Positions 45,267 through 56,415 of a DNA stretch of 64,000 nucleotides are shown piece by piece. The notes under the pieces were generated by a model. The model was not told the origin of the DNA and ran no database searches. It worked only from the letters and a program-made list of their open reading frames with translations. The position numbers and the translations under genes are program-made. The stretch comes from Guadua angustifolia (lineage: Eukaryota; Streptophyta; Magnoliopsida; Poales; Poaceae), in contig CM070503.1 of assembly GCA_036346375.1 (NCBI GenBank), forward strand, positions 1,240,001 through 1,304,000, given 5' to 3'. Every line of letters begins with the position of its first letter. Position 1 is the first letter of the stretch.

Positions 45267-46954
45267 TCTTAATGCAACTAACCAAACATCTTCTCAACAC
45301 AGTCAAGCTCAGCATAAATAAGCAATCAAACAACTCAACTTGTATCCACTCAATCCGGCCAAGGCTAGCCTGGATAGCTCATACAAAAGAAGCTAAGGTG
45401 GAGCAGACAACCAAACACACACTATACGAGTAATCTGCAATTAGTTACTAAGCTTATTATATGGTCGGGTACTAAAAATAGCCAACATCATAAAATATCT
45501 ACACACAATAAGAGTTCTCTCGGTAGGGAAACTAGTTGACAATAGGACCTAACAAACTTCCATATCATTTTCAAATTTAAATATTTTTTAACAAAATCAA
45601 ATGTCAGTGTGGCATCCTATAGGCAGCAGTTTAATCATTCCTTAACTGTAACCATGAAACCTCATTGCAAATGAAACAACGAGAGAAATATTTAGCGAGG
45701 AACGACCGAGCAAGATGTACAATTCTTGTCATATAACTCTAGTAACTTGAGCTACAGGGCAAAACGAAAGAAACAAAGAAGCTACGACCTCTACGATGGT
45801 AAACCCAAAATTCCCAGTACCCGAATTCAGTCAATCACTTCCAGGAAGAAAAAGAAAACTCTTTCAAACAATCCAAGTAAGAATAATTGAAGCTTTCTTT
45901 TTGTTGCCATTTACTTTGCAAAGAAAGGAAGGAAGGAAGTAAAGTCCAAGTATCCTTCTCCTTGCTTCACAAGAAAATAGAATGGAAACAATTCGACAAC
46001 ATCCTAATAATGTAACACTAATTAAAAGCAGTATTAAAGACCAGAAAGGAGAAACTAACCACACCCCATTACCTCAGTCCAAGGAAGATCAAATTTTTTG
46101 TTTGCTCTCGAAGATGCCTGCAAGAACATAGAAAAATGTAAGATCCCTGCAAGAATTGGAAGAGGGTACCGCATGCAAAAGATTGAAGAATGACGTGGCA
46201 TAGCTGGCCTCGAGGCATTGCTGTAAGAACATAGAAAAATGTAAGATCCTTGCAAGAATCGGAACAGTGACATGGCATGGCTGTCCTGGCAGCATTCCTT
46301 CCCGAAAAGAATGCAGGGTCACCAAATAGGAACGAGCAAGGATTAAACCAGGGAAATGGGGAAAAGGGAGGAGAGCAAACCTCAGGGCAAGAGAAGCGAA
46401 GCATTCGAGGGAGGCCAGATACATTGTATAAACAGGCAGCACCTATGCTCTGTACCGAAGCAACACAAAGCCAACAGAGGCACAGGCACACTGTGGGGCC
46501 GAGCGAAAACCGGACGATGCATGGCAAGGAAGAGGTGGCAAGCAGGTATTGGAGGACTTTACGTACGGCAGCACCCTGAGAGCTCCATTCCCAGCAACTT
46601 TAGATAAGTAAGAGATTCCATCCCAAAAAAATACATATAAAAAAATATAAAAAAGGGACATTCAAAATTCTCCCAAAAAGCAGACAGCTTAGATAATGAT
46701 ACTCACAGAAAATATATGGGTGAAAGATACTTTCGAAACAAAGGGAAACATTCATTCGTGTTGTTCAGTAAGTTTAACTTAAAACACATTATACAGCTGC
46801 TGCCAACGTAATGGGGAGACTGTTTTTTGTGCATGCCTGATGACTCAAGGGGGCAAATTCAACATGGCGATATACAGGAACAAAAGCAAAATAAATCGAC
46901 ACAAACAAGCTTATCACTTTCAGCAACAACAATTTCATCTTCGACGAGAACATG
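45267..46954. other. 3' flank of the Rab gene and intergenic sequence
   Basis: AT-rich to 46060. A near-identical segment of about 43 bases occurs twice, at 46117-46159 and 46221-46263. The presumed 3' UTR of the Rab gene lies next to 46955. No further gene is visible. Confidence 0.5.
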
Positions 46955-49910
46955 TTAACAGCAGCTGCTTGCAGCTGCATCAGCTTCCGGCGGTTTCTGC
47001 TTGAAGATGTTCTTCTTGGGCCCTGACGAAGCATCAGCTAGGAGGCTTGGTGTGTCCAATATCTGCATCATGTTACGAATTTCATTTCAATAACTAAAAC
47101 AGAGTTCTACAAGAAACTCATATCAATAGCAAGGGAGCCCTATCCAACTAACAAAAGTTTGAAAAATTCTGAAAAATCATGGATGTACATCTCATCTTAC
47201 CCCATCTACATATAAAATTTCATGATCAAATTCGTCCTATGCTAGAAGTTACAAAAAGACAAATTTCTGACAAACTAAAAGTTCAAATGCACCTCAAATT
47301 TGTCTTTTTGTAACTTCTAGCACTCTTTCATATTGCAATGCATATTTTTAATCTGTAATTGGAGCCCTATGAGGAACTTTAGTTAAATCTGCACTAGAAA
47401 TATTACTCTTTCATATTGCAATGCATATTTTTAATCTGTAATTGGGTTCGACTTGTAAGGACTAAAAGAGCTATACTTGTTCTATTGTTAAAAATAAACA
47501 TGCATGATAAACAAGCAACCAGCCCACTGTCAAGTACGAACAAATAAGCCCTGATGCTTCAATCTGTCATTTGAGGAACAACTATGGTATGAAATTAGGT
47601 AGAAGCAACGTTTCCTCTCTTTAGCAATTTCAGTCCAACATGTTGCAAAGAATATATCAGATACAGAGCAAATCGAAAGCTAATAGTCCTTACATACCTT
47701 CAGGACGAGTTCCTCAAAGCACTGTTCTACATTAACTTTGGTTTTTGCACTGCATTCCAGAAATAAACATCCGTATTCCCTAGCAAATTCAATACCCTCC
47801 TTTTTTGTGACAGCTCTCTCACTTTCCTGCAAAACCGAGCATCTACATTTAGCTATGGTGCAGTAAAAACTAAAAACATGAAAAACATAGAAGAAACCTA
47901 TGCAGAAAACCTGCACAACCAGAAAGAACATAGTACTTGTGTGAAGTACAGGGAGTTCACAAAATGTAAAACTGAAGCATAGAAGTACCTTGTCTACTTT
48001 GTTCCCAACAAGCATCTTTATACAATCCTGGTTTGTTGAATAGAGGTCAATTTCCTTCGCCCATATATCAGAAAGATTGGTGAATGTTTCCCGTCGAGTG
48101 ACATCATACACTGAAAAATGGAAAGGTATTAATCAAGACACACCTCCGCTAAATTAGACAAGAATCTTCAAGCATGCAAATTTTGGGTTGTGTTTTTTTG
48201 GTGCTGGGGGGGTGCAAAAGCTAATGGTGCACATGTATATGAATAAATTCGAATAGCAAAGGCTTTGCCACTTCATGTAATGACTCCGATGCTATACAAA
48301 GCCATAAATGCGTTATATGTGGATACAGTAGACTTGAAAGTTGTTTTCTTTCAGAAAAAGAAAAGTTGTCCTATTTAATCATTTAAACTTGAAAAATACA
48401 ATCAGTTTAAGCTAGAGTGCAGTTCATAGAGAAAATTTGAGGCAAAATTTTCCTAGAGCGGTGGTTTAAAAGAATTACCCATAATGATCCCCTGTGCCCC
48501 TCTGTAGTACGAGCTGGTCAAGGTCCTAAATCTTTCCTGTCCAGCTGTACAACAGGTACACAATGTTAAATCAGAGATTCAGAGAAAGAACAATGGAACT
48601 ACAAGGTAAAAGGAGAAATTCAGAAAACAGATAAAGATAGCACCACATCATGGTTTAATTCTTTGAAACCATGAGTCAAACTAAAAACTGAACAGAATTA
48701 AACGATTTCAATTACCAAAGATCATACCTTACACAAATAAAAGGTTCAACTAGAGACTAATCAGCTTCTATTTCAGAAGATAACTGGATCACACTTTGCA
48801 ATTCATCCCAAAATAACTAGTCATACTGTGAACAATTCAGCACCCATATCAAATGAGAACAAGTGGACAGTAGAGCAGCATGTGAGGTCAAATAGAGAGA
48901 ATGCTTATAATATACAACTTGCGCATGTTATGCTCCGATGTACTAAGGCAAAGCGGAGACGGGTGATTATGCTCAATTGATGGCTATATTAAGCTTGTTA
49001 AAATGACATAACAAATTGTAAATAAGAGGGATTCATATGTTGCCCTACTGCATTGAGCTCAGATGTGGCTAGCTTTTCACTGAGTAACGACTGTAATTAA
49101 TAAACAGGAAAGCCTTCGGGGCCTGCAATTGTGTTGACAACCGTTAAATAATGCATAACAGATCCAGTTGATCAACTGCACACCATAAAGGACTAATTCA
49201 AAACCGAGTGAAACTCCTATTTGAACAGGTAATTGCCCAACTGGATTATTTATAGGATCGCGGATATTTTAACAAGTTGACACTTGGTTTGAGTCATGTT
49301 TAGAAGGGTCAACAGATATTTATCTGAATAGATGTACATTGGCTTCGCAGAAAATGTACACTTCGAATGAATAATGGTGGATGCATAATCCGGGGGGAAA
49401 AAAAGAAATCTTTCGAGAAGGGATTAGGGGAACGGGCCTGATCGCTGAACATGCTAAAACACAGGGAAGGACAATAGAGTGTGATATTCCTTGTAGAGTA
49501 GAGAGTTACCTGTGTCCCAGATGGCAAGCTTGAGTTTTTTGCCACCAATGTTAACCATCTTTACCTTGAAGTCGACACCTGAATTGACAAAAGAAAACCA
49601 TTAATTTTGACCTAGAGAAACTAAAACGAAAACAAAGGCATCAGAGACATTAGAGCAGCGGAAGGAAGCTAGCGAAGAAGGATGGGGGAATCTATGGATC
49701 GGTTGATCCGGAAGAAATCCAAACTAGTGACTCCTCTTGTGATTTTAAGGGCCTACCTATGGTTGGCGAGAGGTCCTCGAAGGAATCGGAGGTGAAGCGG
49801 AGGAGGAGGCTGCTCTTGCCGACGCCCGAGTCGCCGATGAGGAGGAGCTTGAAGAGGTAGTCGAACTCCGGCTGGGCGGACGACGAAGAAGACGATGAAG
49901 AATCCATCAT
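46955..49910 (-). CDS. RABC1: Rab GTPase of the RABC1 / Rab18 class
   Basis: Six exons: 49910-49757, 49578-49510, 48544-48479, 48110-47989, 47826-47698, 47062-46955; 648 bases, 215 residues, all GT/AG. Rab proteins switch between GDP and GTP states to direct vesicle or lipid-droplet/ER membrane traffic; Rab18 relatives act at the ER and lipid droplets in animals, and the plant role is less clear. Visible G-motifs: P-loop GDSGVGKS (26-33), WDTAGQE (72-78), NKVD (133-136) and CSAK (162-165). Gln77 of the catalytic motif is kept. The C-terminus SSCC supplies the double-Cys prenylation site for membrane attachment. Two Met codons open the frame (49910 and 49907); either could start. The leader just upstream is CT-rich on the coding strand, as in many grass genes. 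Intron 5 holds a perfect hairpin. Confidence 0.93.
47240..47322. other. Perfect 27-bp inverted repeat in RABC1 intron 5
   Basis: Arms 47240-47266 and 47296-47322 (TGCTAGAAGTTACAAAAAGA and following bases, against the exact reverse complement) with a 29-base spacer. The transcript could fold into a stable hairpin. It may be the core of a foldback element or a small-RNA source. Confidence 0.85.
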
Positions 49911-49959
49911 GATCTAACCTAGGCGCGGTATCGGATCGCAGAGGAGATCTAGGGTTAGG

Positions 49960-50060
49960 CTGTGGTTGCGGAGAACATGGAAGGGGAAAAAAAAGAAAAG
50001 AAGAAGAAGAAGAAGAAGAGAGAGAGAGAGACGGAGAGGAAGGGGAAAAGAAAGAAAGGA
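49960..50060 (-). promoter_or_regulatory. CT-rich leader region of RABC1
   Basis: The minus strand has long TCT/CTT runs (plus-strand AAGAAG and GAGAGA at 49985-50030) about 80-125 bases before the start codon. Pyrimidine-rich leaders are common in plant housekeeping genes. No clear TATA box was found. Confidence 0.45.
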
Positions 50061-50187
50061 GAAACCCAACAGGAGGATGATTTTCTGCACCGTCCAGAGT
50101 CCTTTGAGATTCGTGCCTGTATTTAGCAATACAAACCGCATGCTTACCTTGACGCCGGTCAAGACGTCACCGCAAACCTTGCCATAG

Positions 50188-50460
50188 CTGAAAACCTCCA
50201 GGTTGCATCGGCGAAAACCCTGAGTGTTGCACTACCGTCACTCCTTCTCCCTCTCTGACTCGGCTAGCCGTCATGCCACGCCTCTATTGGATCTAGCCAT
50301 TCCGAGTCATGCCACCGCGGGATCTAACCATTCGGGGTATAGATATGCTCCAATCTTAAAAGCAAATTGGGGGTGAATGTTGTGGAGACATATGTCCCTA
50401 TGGGCAAAAAAGGAATTTTTAAATAATATACAAAAAGAAAAATTACAAAAGTATACCTTT
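50188..50460. other. Promoter-side intergenic sequence of RABC1
   Basis: No gene or repeat recognised. The MULE-associated sequence begins on the right. Confidence 0.4.
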
Positions 50461-50599
50461 ATCGTCGTTTAAAATAGCGACTGAGTATTGTTGCTAGTAA
50501 AAATGGTGATTGTAATTCTATCGCCACTAAGAATGGCAATAGTAAGTTGGTCGCCCTCTGAATCAATCATAAACACGCCAGTTAGGAGCCAGGCCAGGA

Positions 50600-50620
50600 G
50601 TCGCCATTGAGAATGGCGAC
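50600..50620. other. Short palindrome GTCGCCATT-gag-AATGGCGAC
   Basis: Nine-base perfect arms with a 3-base spacer. Related TCGCCACTAAGAATGGC and TTGCCGTTTATATTGGCGA motifs lie nearby (50530-50690). Confidence 0.8.
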
Positions 50621-51735
50621 TGTAATTTCAGTCGCGAATGGAATGATGACGGACGTTCTAGTTTCTTAGTTGCCGTTTATATTGGCGACATAAAACCGGA
50701 CTTAAGGCCTTGTTTGGCCAGCCGACCGAATGACGCCAGATTCATTCAACCGAGCTCCCGAGAGGAAAAAAGAGAGAAGGGGAGAAGAGAAGAAAGGAGA
50801 GAAGAGGAGGAGGAAGAGGGAGAGGAAGAGGGAGGAGAAGGAAGAGGGAGGGGAAGAGGAGGAAGAAGAAGAGTCTATATGAGATTTGAAGGTTAGTTGT
50901 TTAATCTCGTGTTTTATGTTTTTGAAACCTAGGTTAGAAAACCAAAATAATTAGATTTGTAGGTATTTAGTTGAGTAAACTAGTGATAATCATGTAGATA
51001 TTTGTAGAGAAGTAATACTTTTGTAGATATGGGTAGGTTAGAAAAATTTATGTAGGTATGTTTAGATCATTAAGATTTTTTGTAAATATTTGTATATTAG
51101 TATTATTGTTAGAGCTATGTTTAGAATAGTAAAATTTTTGTAGGTAGATGTAGATTAGTAATATTAATGTAGATATATTGGTATTTTAGAATTTGTATTG
51201 GTGTTCGCGGTTTTGGTTCGATCAGATATGTTGAGAATAATTCATCAAATCTTAGTGGATAGTATGGATTTGAGAAGTAAAATTTACGGACACTTAAAGC
51301 AATTGTATATTCAAGTGTATAGTAGGTTAACATCATACATAGGCATATTTTATCACTTAGGTTTGCAAGTCTCTCGGTTTATATTACCTATTGGATGACA
51401 TGATGGGGAAACGTCGTGTGCGCAATAATAATTTGAGGAAATGGTCCACATGTATGGATGATCGAGCATATTTTAAAATATATTATAGAGAAGGAGTTCC
51501 ACACATGAAGGCAAAGGGGTGGAACTAAGTCATTTTTCAAGTATGATAGGCAGTTTGTCATCTGCTAGGGAGCATCTACAGGGTACTGTTAAGAGATAGT
51601 TATAAAACATGTTTTCATTAGACCTTGATCTAAGTGATCTGAAGTTACACGGTGTTGAATGTTGAACACGGGAGTGCACATACTGAGAGTTAGTGGAACT
51701 GAAGAGGGCCAAAGTCGTGGAACTCTTATGTAAGA

Positions 51736-53606
51736 TTGGCCAAGGAGAAAGCATGGCCTCTAGTATTGTTGACACAAGCATTTCACAGAGTTGCTTCGGG
51801 CCATGTGATGCTAGAGGAGGCCGTCGATACTATTGTGGAAGAAGCCGGGGAGTCTAGTCGTAATCAAACTTCCTCATTGAGCCAGGACGTGGGAGAGGGG
51901 GAGGAGACAGTGCAAGATGAAGAAGGTGATGTTGCATTACCGGAGGTGCAAGAAACTATAGGCATTGCAAATGAAGGAGAACAAATAGAAGGGTTGGTCG
52001 AAAGAATAGAGGCTGAGGACCGAGAGTATGAGTTTTTATCTGATGATAACGTTTGCTGATGGTGAGGTTGGACGAGATGAGCATTACCTTAGGGAGTGAG
52101 AGGACTACCAGTTCGAGAATGTAGTAGTGAATGTGGCTGAAGGCATTGAATGGGAGTACGATTAGAATGAGGTGCAGCTGGGAACAATTTACAAAAGTAA
52201 GTAGCATGTGCAAGAGGCTGTGAAGAAATGAGTAGTGCCAATGCAGAGAACATTTAAGATCGTTAAGTCAACACCATGGGCTTATGATGTTAGATGCGAT
52301 ACAGAGAGTTGCCAATAGCGTGTTCATGCATATCAGCCTAAGTGGGACATGGTTTGGAGGTGCTCGATAGTCTTTCTATATATATGTGTAATGATAGTAT
52401 GTAATTGCATATAAACATCTCTTCTAGTTTTGTTGCAAATGTAATGTATGAAGATATCATTGGCAACTTGAATTTGGAGCCTTGTTCTATTATGCTTACA
52501 ATAGAATAGATGTTCCAGTATACCATAAGATATGCGAAGGCCTAGAGGGCGCAATAGAAGGCCCTTGAAGCTAGATTTGGTACGTACTAAGACTTATACC
52601 AGAACTTGCCAAGCATGCTTCAAGCCATTCGAGCGAGCGATGCTAGGACAGTTGTGGATATTTTCGAGCAGCACTCGTAGAGCTCCCCAGGGAGATGGTC
52701 CTGAAGCAAGTCTTTTTTGCATTCGATGCGTGCATTAACGTATTCAGACATTGCCTGTTGTTGCTTTGTGTGGATGGCACATTTCTGACTGCGAAGTACA
52801 AGGGGCATATTTTAACTACCATCGGAGTAGATGGCAACAACCAAGTTCTTCCCATCGAGCTAGCTTTTGTGAAGAGTGAAAACACAGATAGCTGGCTTTG
52901 GTTTCTAAGGAACGTGAAAGCCAATATCATCGACCAGTGACCTTGGGTTTGTGCAATATATGATCATCATCTTAGATTGTTGAAGGCAATTATGTAGTTG
53001 CAGTAAGAGCGGACGAGTTGTATCCATGGACTGATTCGAAGGGCAGGTGGTGCAAGTGGCACATGGGGATAAACTTTTACAAGCAATTTAAAAACAAGGC
53101 TCTAACAAAGCTGTTTAAGAGGCTGTGTGATCAGGATCATAGAGGAAGTTCGATGCATTATGGAAGAAGCTAGACAAACTGACGAAGAAGCATACAACAA
53201 AGGCTACAAAGAACCCAACTCCTGGCACGAAAGAGGCCCCGTAATGCTTGATGGCTTACCTATGGACCCTCCGCAATTGGTTAGAATGAATGGTACGATC
53301 ACGAAATGCTTCTCTGAATAGATTGAGAACAAATCTAAGGAGAAATGGACTTTGCTTTACGACACGGACGATGCAAGGTATGGTGTGATGATGACGAACC
53401 TAGCAGAGGTGTACAATTGGGTGATAAGGAGTCTGAGACCTATTCCTCTCGTTGCTATAGTCAAGAAAGTTCTTCATGGGATTACGAAGTACTTTATGGA
53501 TCGTCATGCCAAGGCGTTGGTTGTTGTGAATAATCCTGTTGTGAGGTACTCAAATATGATAAGTGCATACATGCAAGACAAAGCCAAAAAGGGAGAGATA
53601 CATTGA
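51736..53606 (+). pseudogene. MULE transposase pieces (MURA-like)
   Basis: An acidic N-terminal piece (51736-52059) precedes a segment near 52240-52340 with FKIVKSTPWAYDVRCDTESC, like the DNA-binding Cys region of MURA proteins. The MULE domain follows at 52695-52940: LLCVDGTFLTAKYKGHILTT, then IGVDGNNQVLPIELAFV and DSWLWFLRNVK; the first catalytic Asp is in CVDGTF. A frame at 53345-53606 reads LYDTDDARYGVMMTNLAEVY and PIPLVAIVKKVL, the C-terminal part. Stops between pieces make the gene non-functional. Confidence 0.75.
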
Positions 53607-54279
53607 GCGTTGAAGATGCACACAAGAGAGTTGAGCTTCAAGGTATTGTGTAAGGACGAAGGCGATCGTGGGACGAGTTACGGTAAAGTTGTCCAGGAGT
53701 GCACCTTTGGGAGGCAAAGTTATTCCCGCATACAAGAAGCCCCCTTTGTTACATAGGACTTGTACACACGTAATGGCTTCATGTTTCACTATTTTTATGA
53801 ATCCAGGCATATTTATAAATCAATGTTTCATGAAGTAGGCGGTGACTGCAACTTAGAGTGAAGAAATGTACGGTATCGGTGTGGTTGGTTCATTTACCAA
53901 GCATCGAAGTTGGAAGCATACAAGGTGGGTTCCAAAATCGACAGGCTTAAGGGAGTCAGATGACGCCAAACACGACATATTCAAAATGATATGGACGAAG
54001 CAGAATGTGGGTGTCGAATGAAGAAATGCTCTATTTACAAGGAGGCAGGGCACATTTTCTAATATTATCTAACGTTGAACCAGAACTGAATTGTTGTATT
54101 ATTATATACTCTATTTGTAAGATATTTGATGTGTTATGAGCTTGTCAAAATTGTTGTCGTGTACTTTGTACTTGATATGTCATGTTTGTTTATATCATCA
54201 TTTCCTAAATGTTTATGTCTGCAATTTCAAAATGTTATGTGTATGCCATGTTTACATTTTTATGTCTGCAATTTCAAAT

Positions 54280-54740
54280 CCTTTTTTCAAAAAACTACTG
54301 AAAGAACCTATGCGTAATTATGTTTTTTTGAGGGGCGCTCGCGGACGAAGGACATGAGGCGCGCGATGTCGCGCCCGACAAAAAAATTTGATCCTTTTTT
54401 TTTGAAAAAAAATCGTTTTTCTCAGCTATGTTTTTTTTAAAAAAATGGCCGCGACTGCGCAAAATCAAAAAGTTCTTTTCGCGAAAAATAGCTGGAACTA
54501 TCTAAACGTAATTACGCTTTTTTTTGCATTTATTTAGAATCCTTTCATGAAAGATTTGCGATTTTGCTGAACTAAAAGATCCTTTTCGTAAAAAACCACC
54601 AAAAGGCCTAAACGTAATTACGCTCTTTTTGGCATTTATTTAAGATTCTTTCACAAAAGATTCGCAATTTCGCTAAACCAAAAAGACCTTTTCGTAAAAA
54701 AACCACCGAAAGAATCTAAACATATTTACTATTTTTTCTA
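54280..54740 (+). repeat. Tandem repeat, about four units of ~107 bp
   Basis: Anchor TAAACGTAATTACGC starts at 54503 and 54609. Diverged forms are near 54308 (CTATGCGTAATTATG) and 54717 (TAAACATATTTAC). Each unit also has a CTTTTCGTAAAAAACCACC-like block. Confidence 0.75.
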
Positions 54741-54914
54741 AGGGGCATTTGAGAACGATCGACACGTGGCATCGGTGCCTAGCCATGAATCCTGCCATCT
54801 TTAGGATATGTATAATTAATAAGGCGAAGTTTTCTGTCAAGATAATCAAAGGCTATAGGAAATAAAAGGTAAGGACGAGGTAGAATTAGAAAGCAACATC
54901 CACTCTAGATTCAC

Positions 54915-55315
54915 AATATCGATATCATGATAATCGACCATATTAAGATTTTCGAAAATCGAAAAAATCAATAGAGAATCAAAGAGTTTCAAAATCAAAC
55001 TTTTTGATGAAAAAAATAAAAAAATCGATTTTCATCGATAATAGCTTGATATACCTCGATAATTGCTCGATGTGCCTCGATAATCACTTGATATTCCTTG
55101 GTAATCAACCTAAGCGATTTTGTGAACTTATATTCTTCTGCGGTTGATTTTCGCTCAATATTCATAAAAAAATTGAGCGATATTCACCGTTTATCATGAT
55201 ATTTATGTCATATAAATTTTTTGATTTTTTAAAAATTAACCAGCTTACGAACCAATATTACACACTGTACCGGTTTGATAAGGTCGATAATCACGCGATT
55301 ATCGATATACTGCAA
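54915..55315. repeat. Possible foldback/MITE with TCGATAAT motifs
   Basis: TATCGATATCATGATAATCG near the left end and its imperfect reverse complement (CGATAATCACGCGATTATCG) near the right end suggest terminal inverted repeats. Inside (55036-55110) a 22-24-base unit, CTCGATAATNNCTTGATATNC, is repeated about three times. No coding. Confidence 0.45.
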
Positions 55316-56415
55316 ACTCTGTACACACCACAACCTTGAGCCCATTTGAAAGCAGACACACGCCCCAAGACTATGATACAGGATTGGATTGATCAGCAAA
55401 TGCTCTTAGTTTCTTCCGCGGTCACTGCCTTTTTCTTGGTTCTTCCTCTCGAAAAATAATTTTAAAAAAGCTTCTTCTTCCTCTTGGATTTCTTCCATTC
55501 ACGCCTAGCTCGAGAGACCCTCTTTTTTTCCCGATAGTCATTGAAACCCATGAACTCTTAAAAATTTACAAATCAACCTTGAACCATAAAACTAGACTTT
55601 CAACATACTCAAACTCTTAAAACCATCCATTTTGATCCAACGGTCGGTGGTGTAACTGCTAAAATTGCAGTCACACCACCGACTGCAGTGGATCTCATTT
55701 CCACTAGCCACACTACCGTAACAGTGCTAGGTCAGAGAATGCAAATCAGTGAAACCAAATATTGCCACAAGTTAGATCCTGATCTCTTCCCAGGATAACC
55801 GGTTGGATCAGGCAGCAAGTTCAAGTGTTCAACAAGAAGAAGAAAACAAGTGAATTCACGGTTCATTCAACCAGTGGAAACTTAAGCACCTCTCTCTGCG
55901 TCAAAGATGGGATCACCAGGATTCTGTAAGGCTGTCGGCTCCAGCACCACATTACATTTTAGACTACTGCCAACATAGTCAGCTCATTATTGATATTGAG
56001 CCCATCATGGTGACAAACACTTTACCTTGGAAAACTAGGGAGGGAAGCAAAATGTCCGTAATTCAGGAATGCTCCTGAACTGACGAACTGAAGGCCATAT
56101 GGTGGTTAATGAGATCGTTGCGTTTGATAGATGCACAACAAAACTGATTTCACGTAGAGTGACTAATCCTACAATCTGAGGACCTGCCTTGCTGTTCAAC
56201 CTATCAAAAGTATAGTCCGCGCTTCAATAAACAGGAAAAAGGAGCACTTCGGAGTGCCTTCCAGATTCTTGAAGATTTCAATAACATGTGAACAAGAGGA
56301 GCGCGTATCTGAAACACTGCAAAAAAACAATTATCTAACCAGGTTTGTAGGGACAGAGAACAAATAAATGAATAATGAAAAACCTAAATTAAGTGACACT
56401 GAATATACCTTTGAT
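55316..56415. other. 3' flank of the NAC gene
   Basis: No open frame of note. The region near 56416 is the presumed 3' UTR, possibly with an intron or polyadenylation sites. Nothing else is recognised. Confidence 0.4.

Larger units (their letters stand above)
50460..54060 (+). mobile_element. Mutator-like element (MULE) remnant
   Basis: 50470-50700 carries several TCGCCA/TGGCGA palindromic motifs, such as the 21-base hairpin at 50600-50620. A purine-rich tract (50755-50875) and an AT-rich part follow, then pieces of a MULE transposase from about 51200 to 53610. Stops and frameshifts are numerous. Terminal inverted repeats and a 9-bp target duplication were not identified, so the edges are approximate. 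Confidence 0.65.

Noticed and set aside
50714..50896. Glu/Arg-rich 60-codon frame
   Set aside because: It comes from a purine-rich low-complexity tract.
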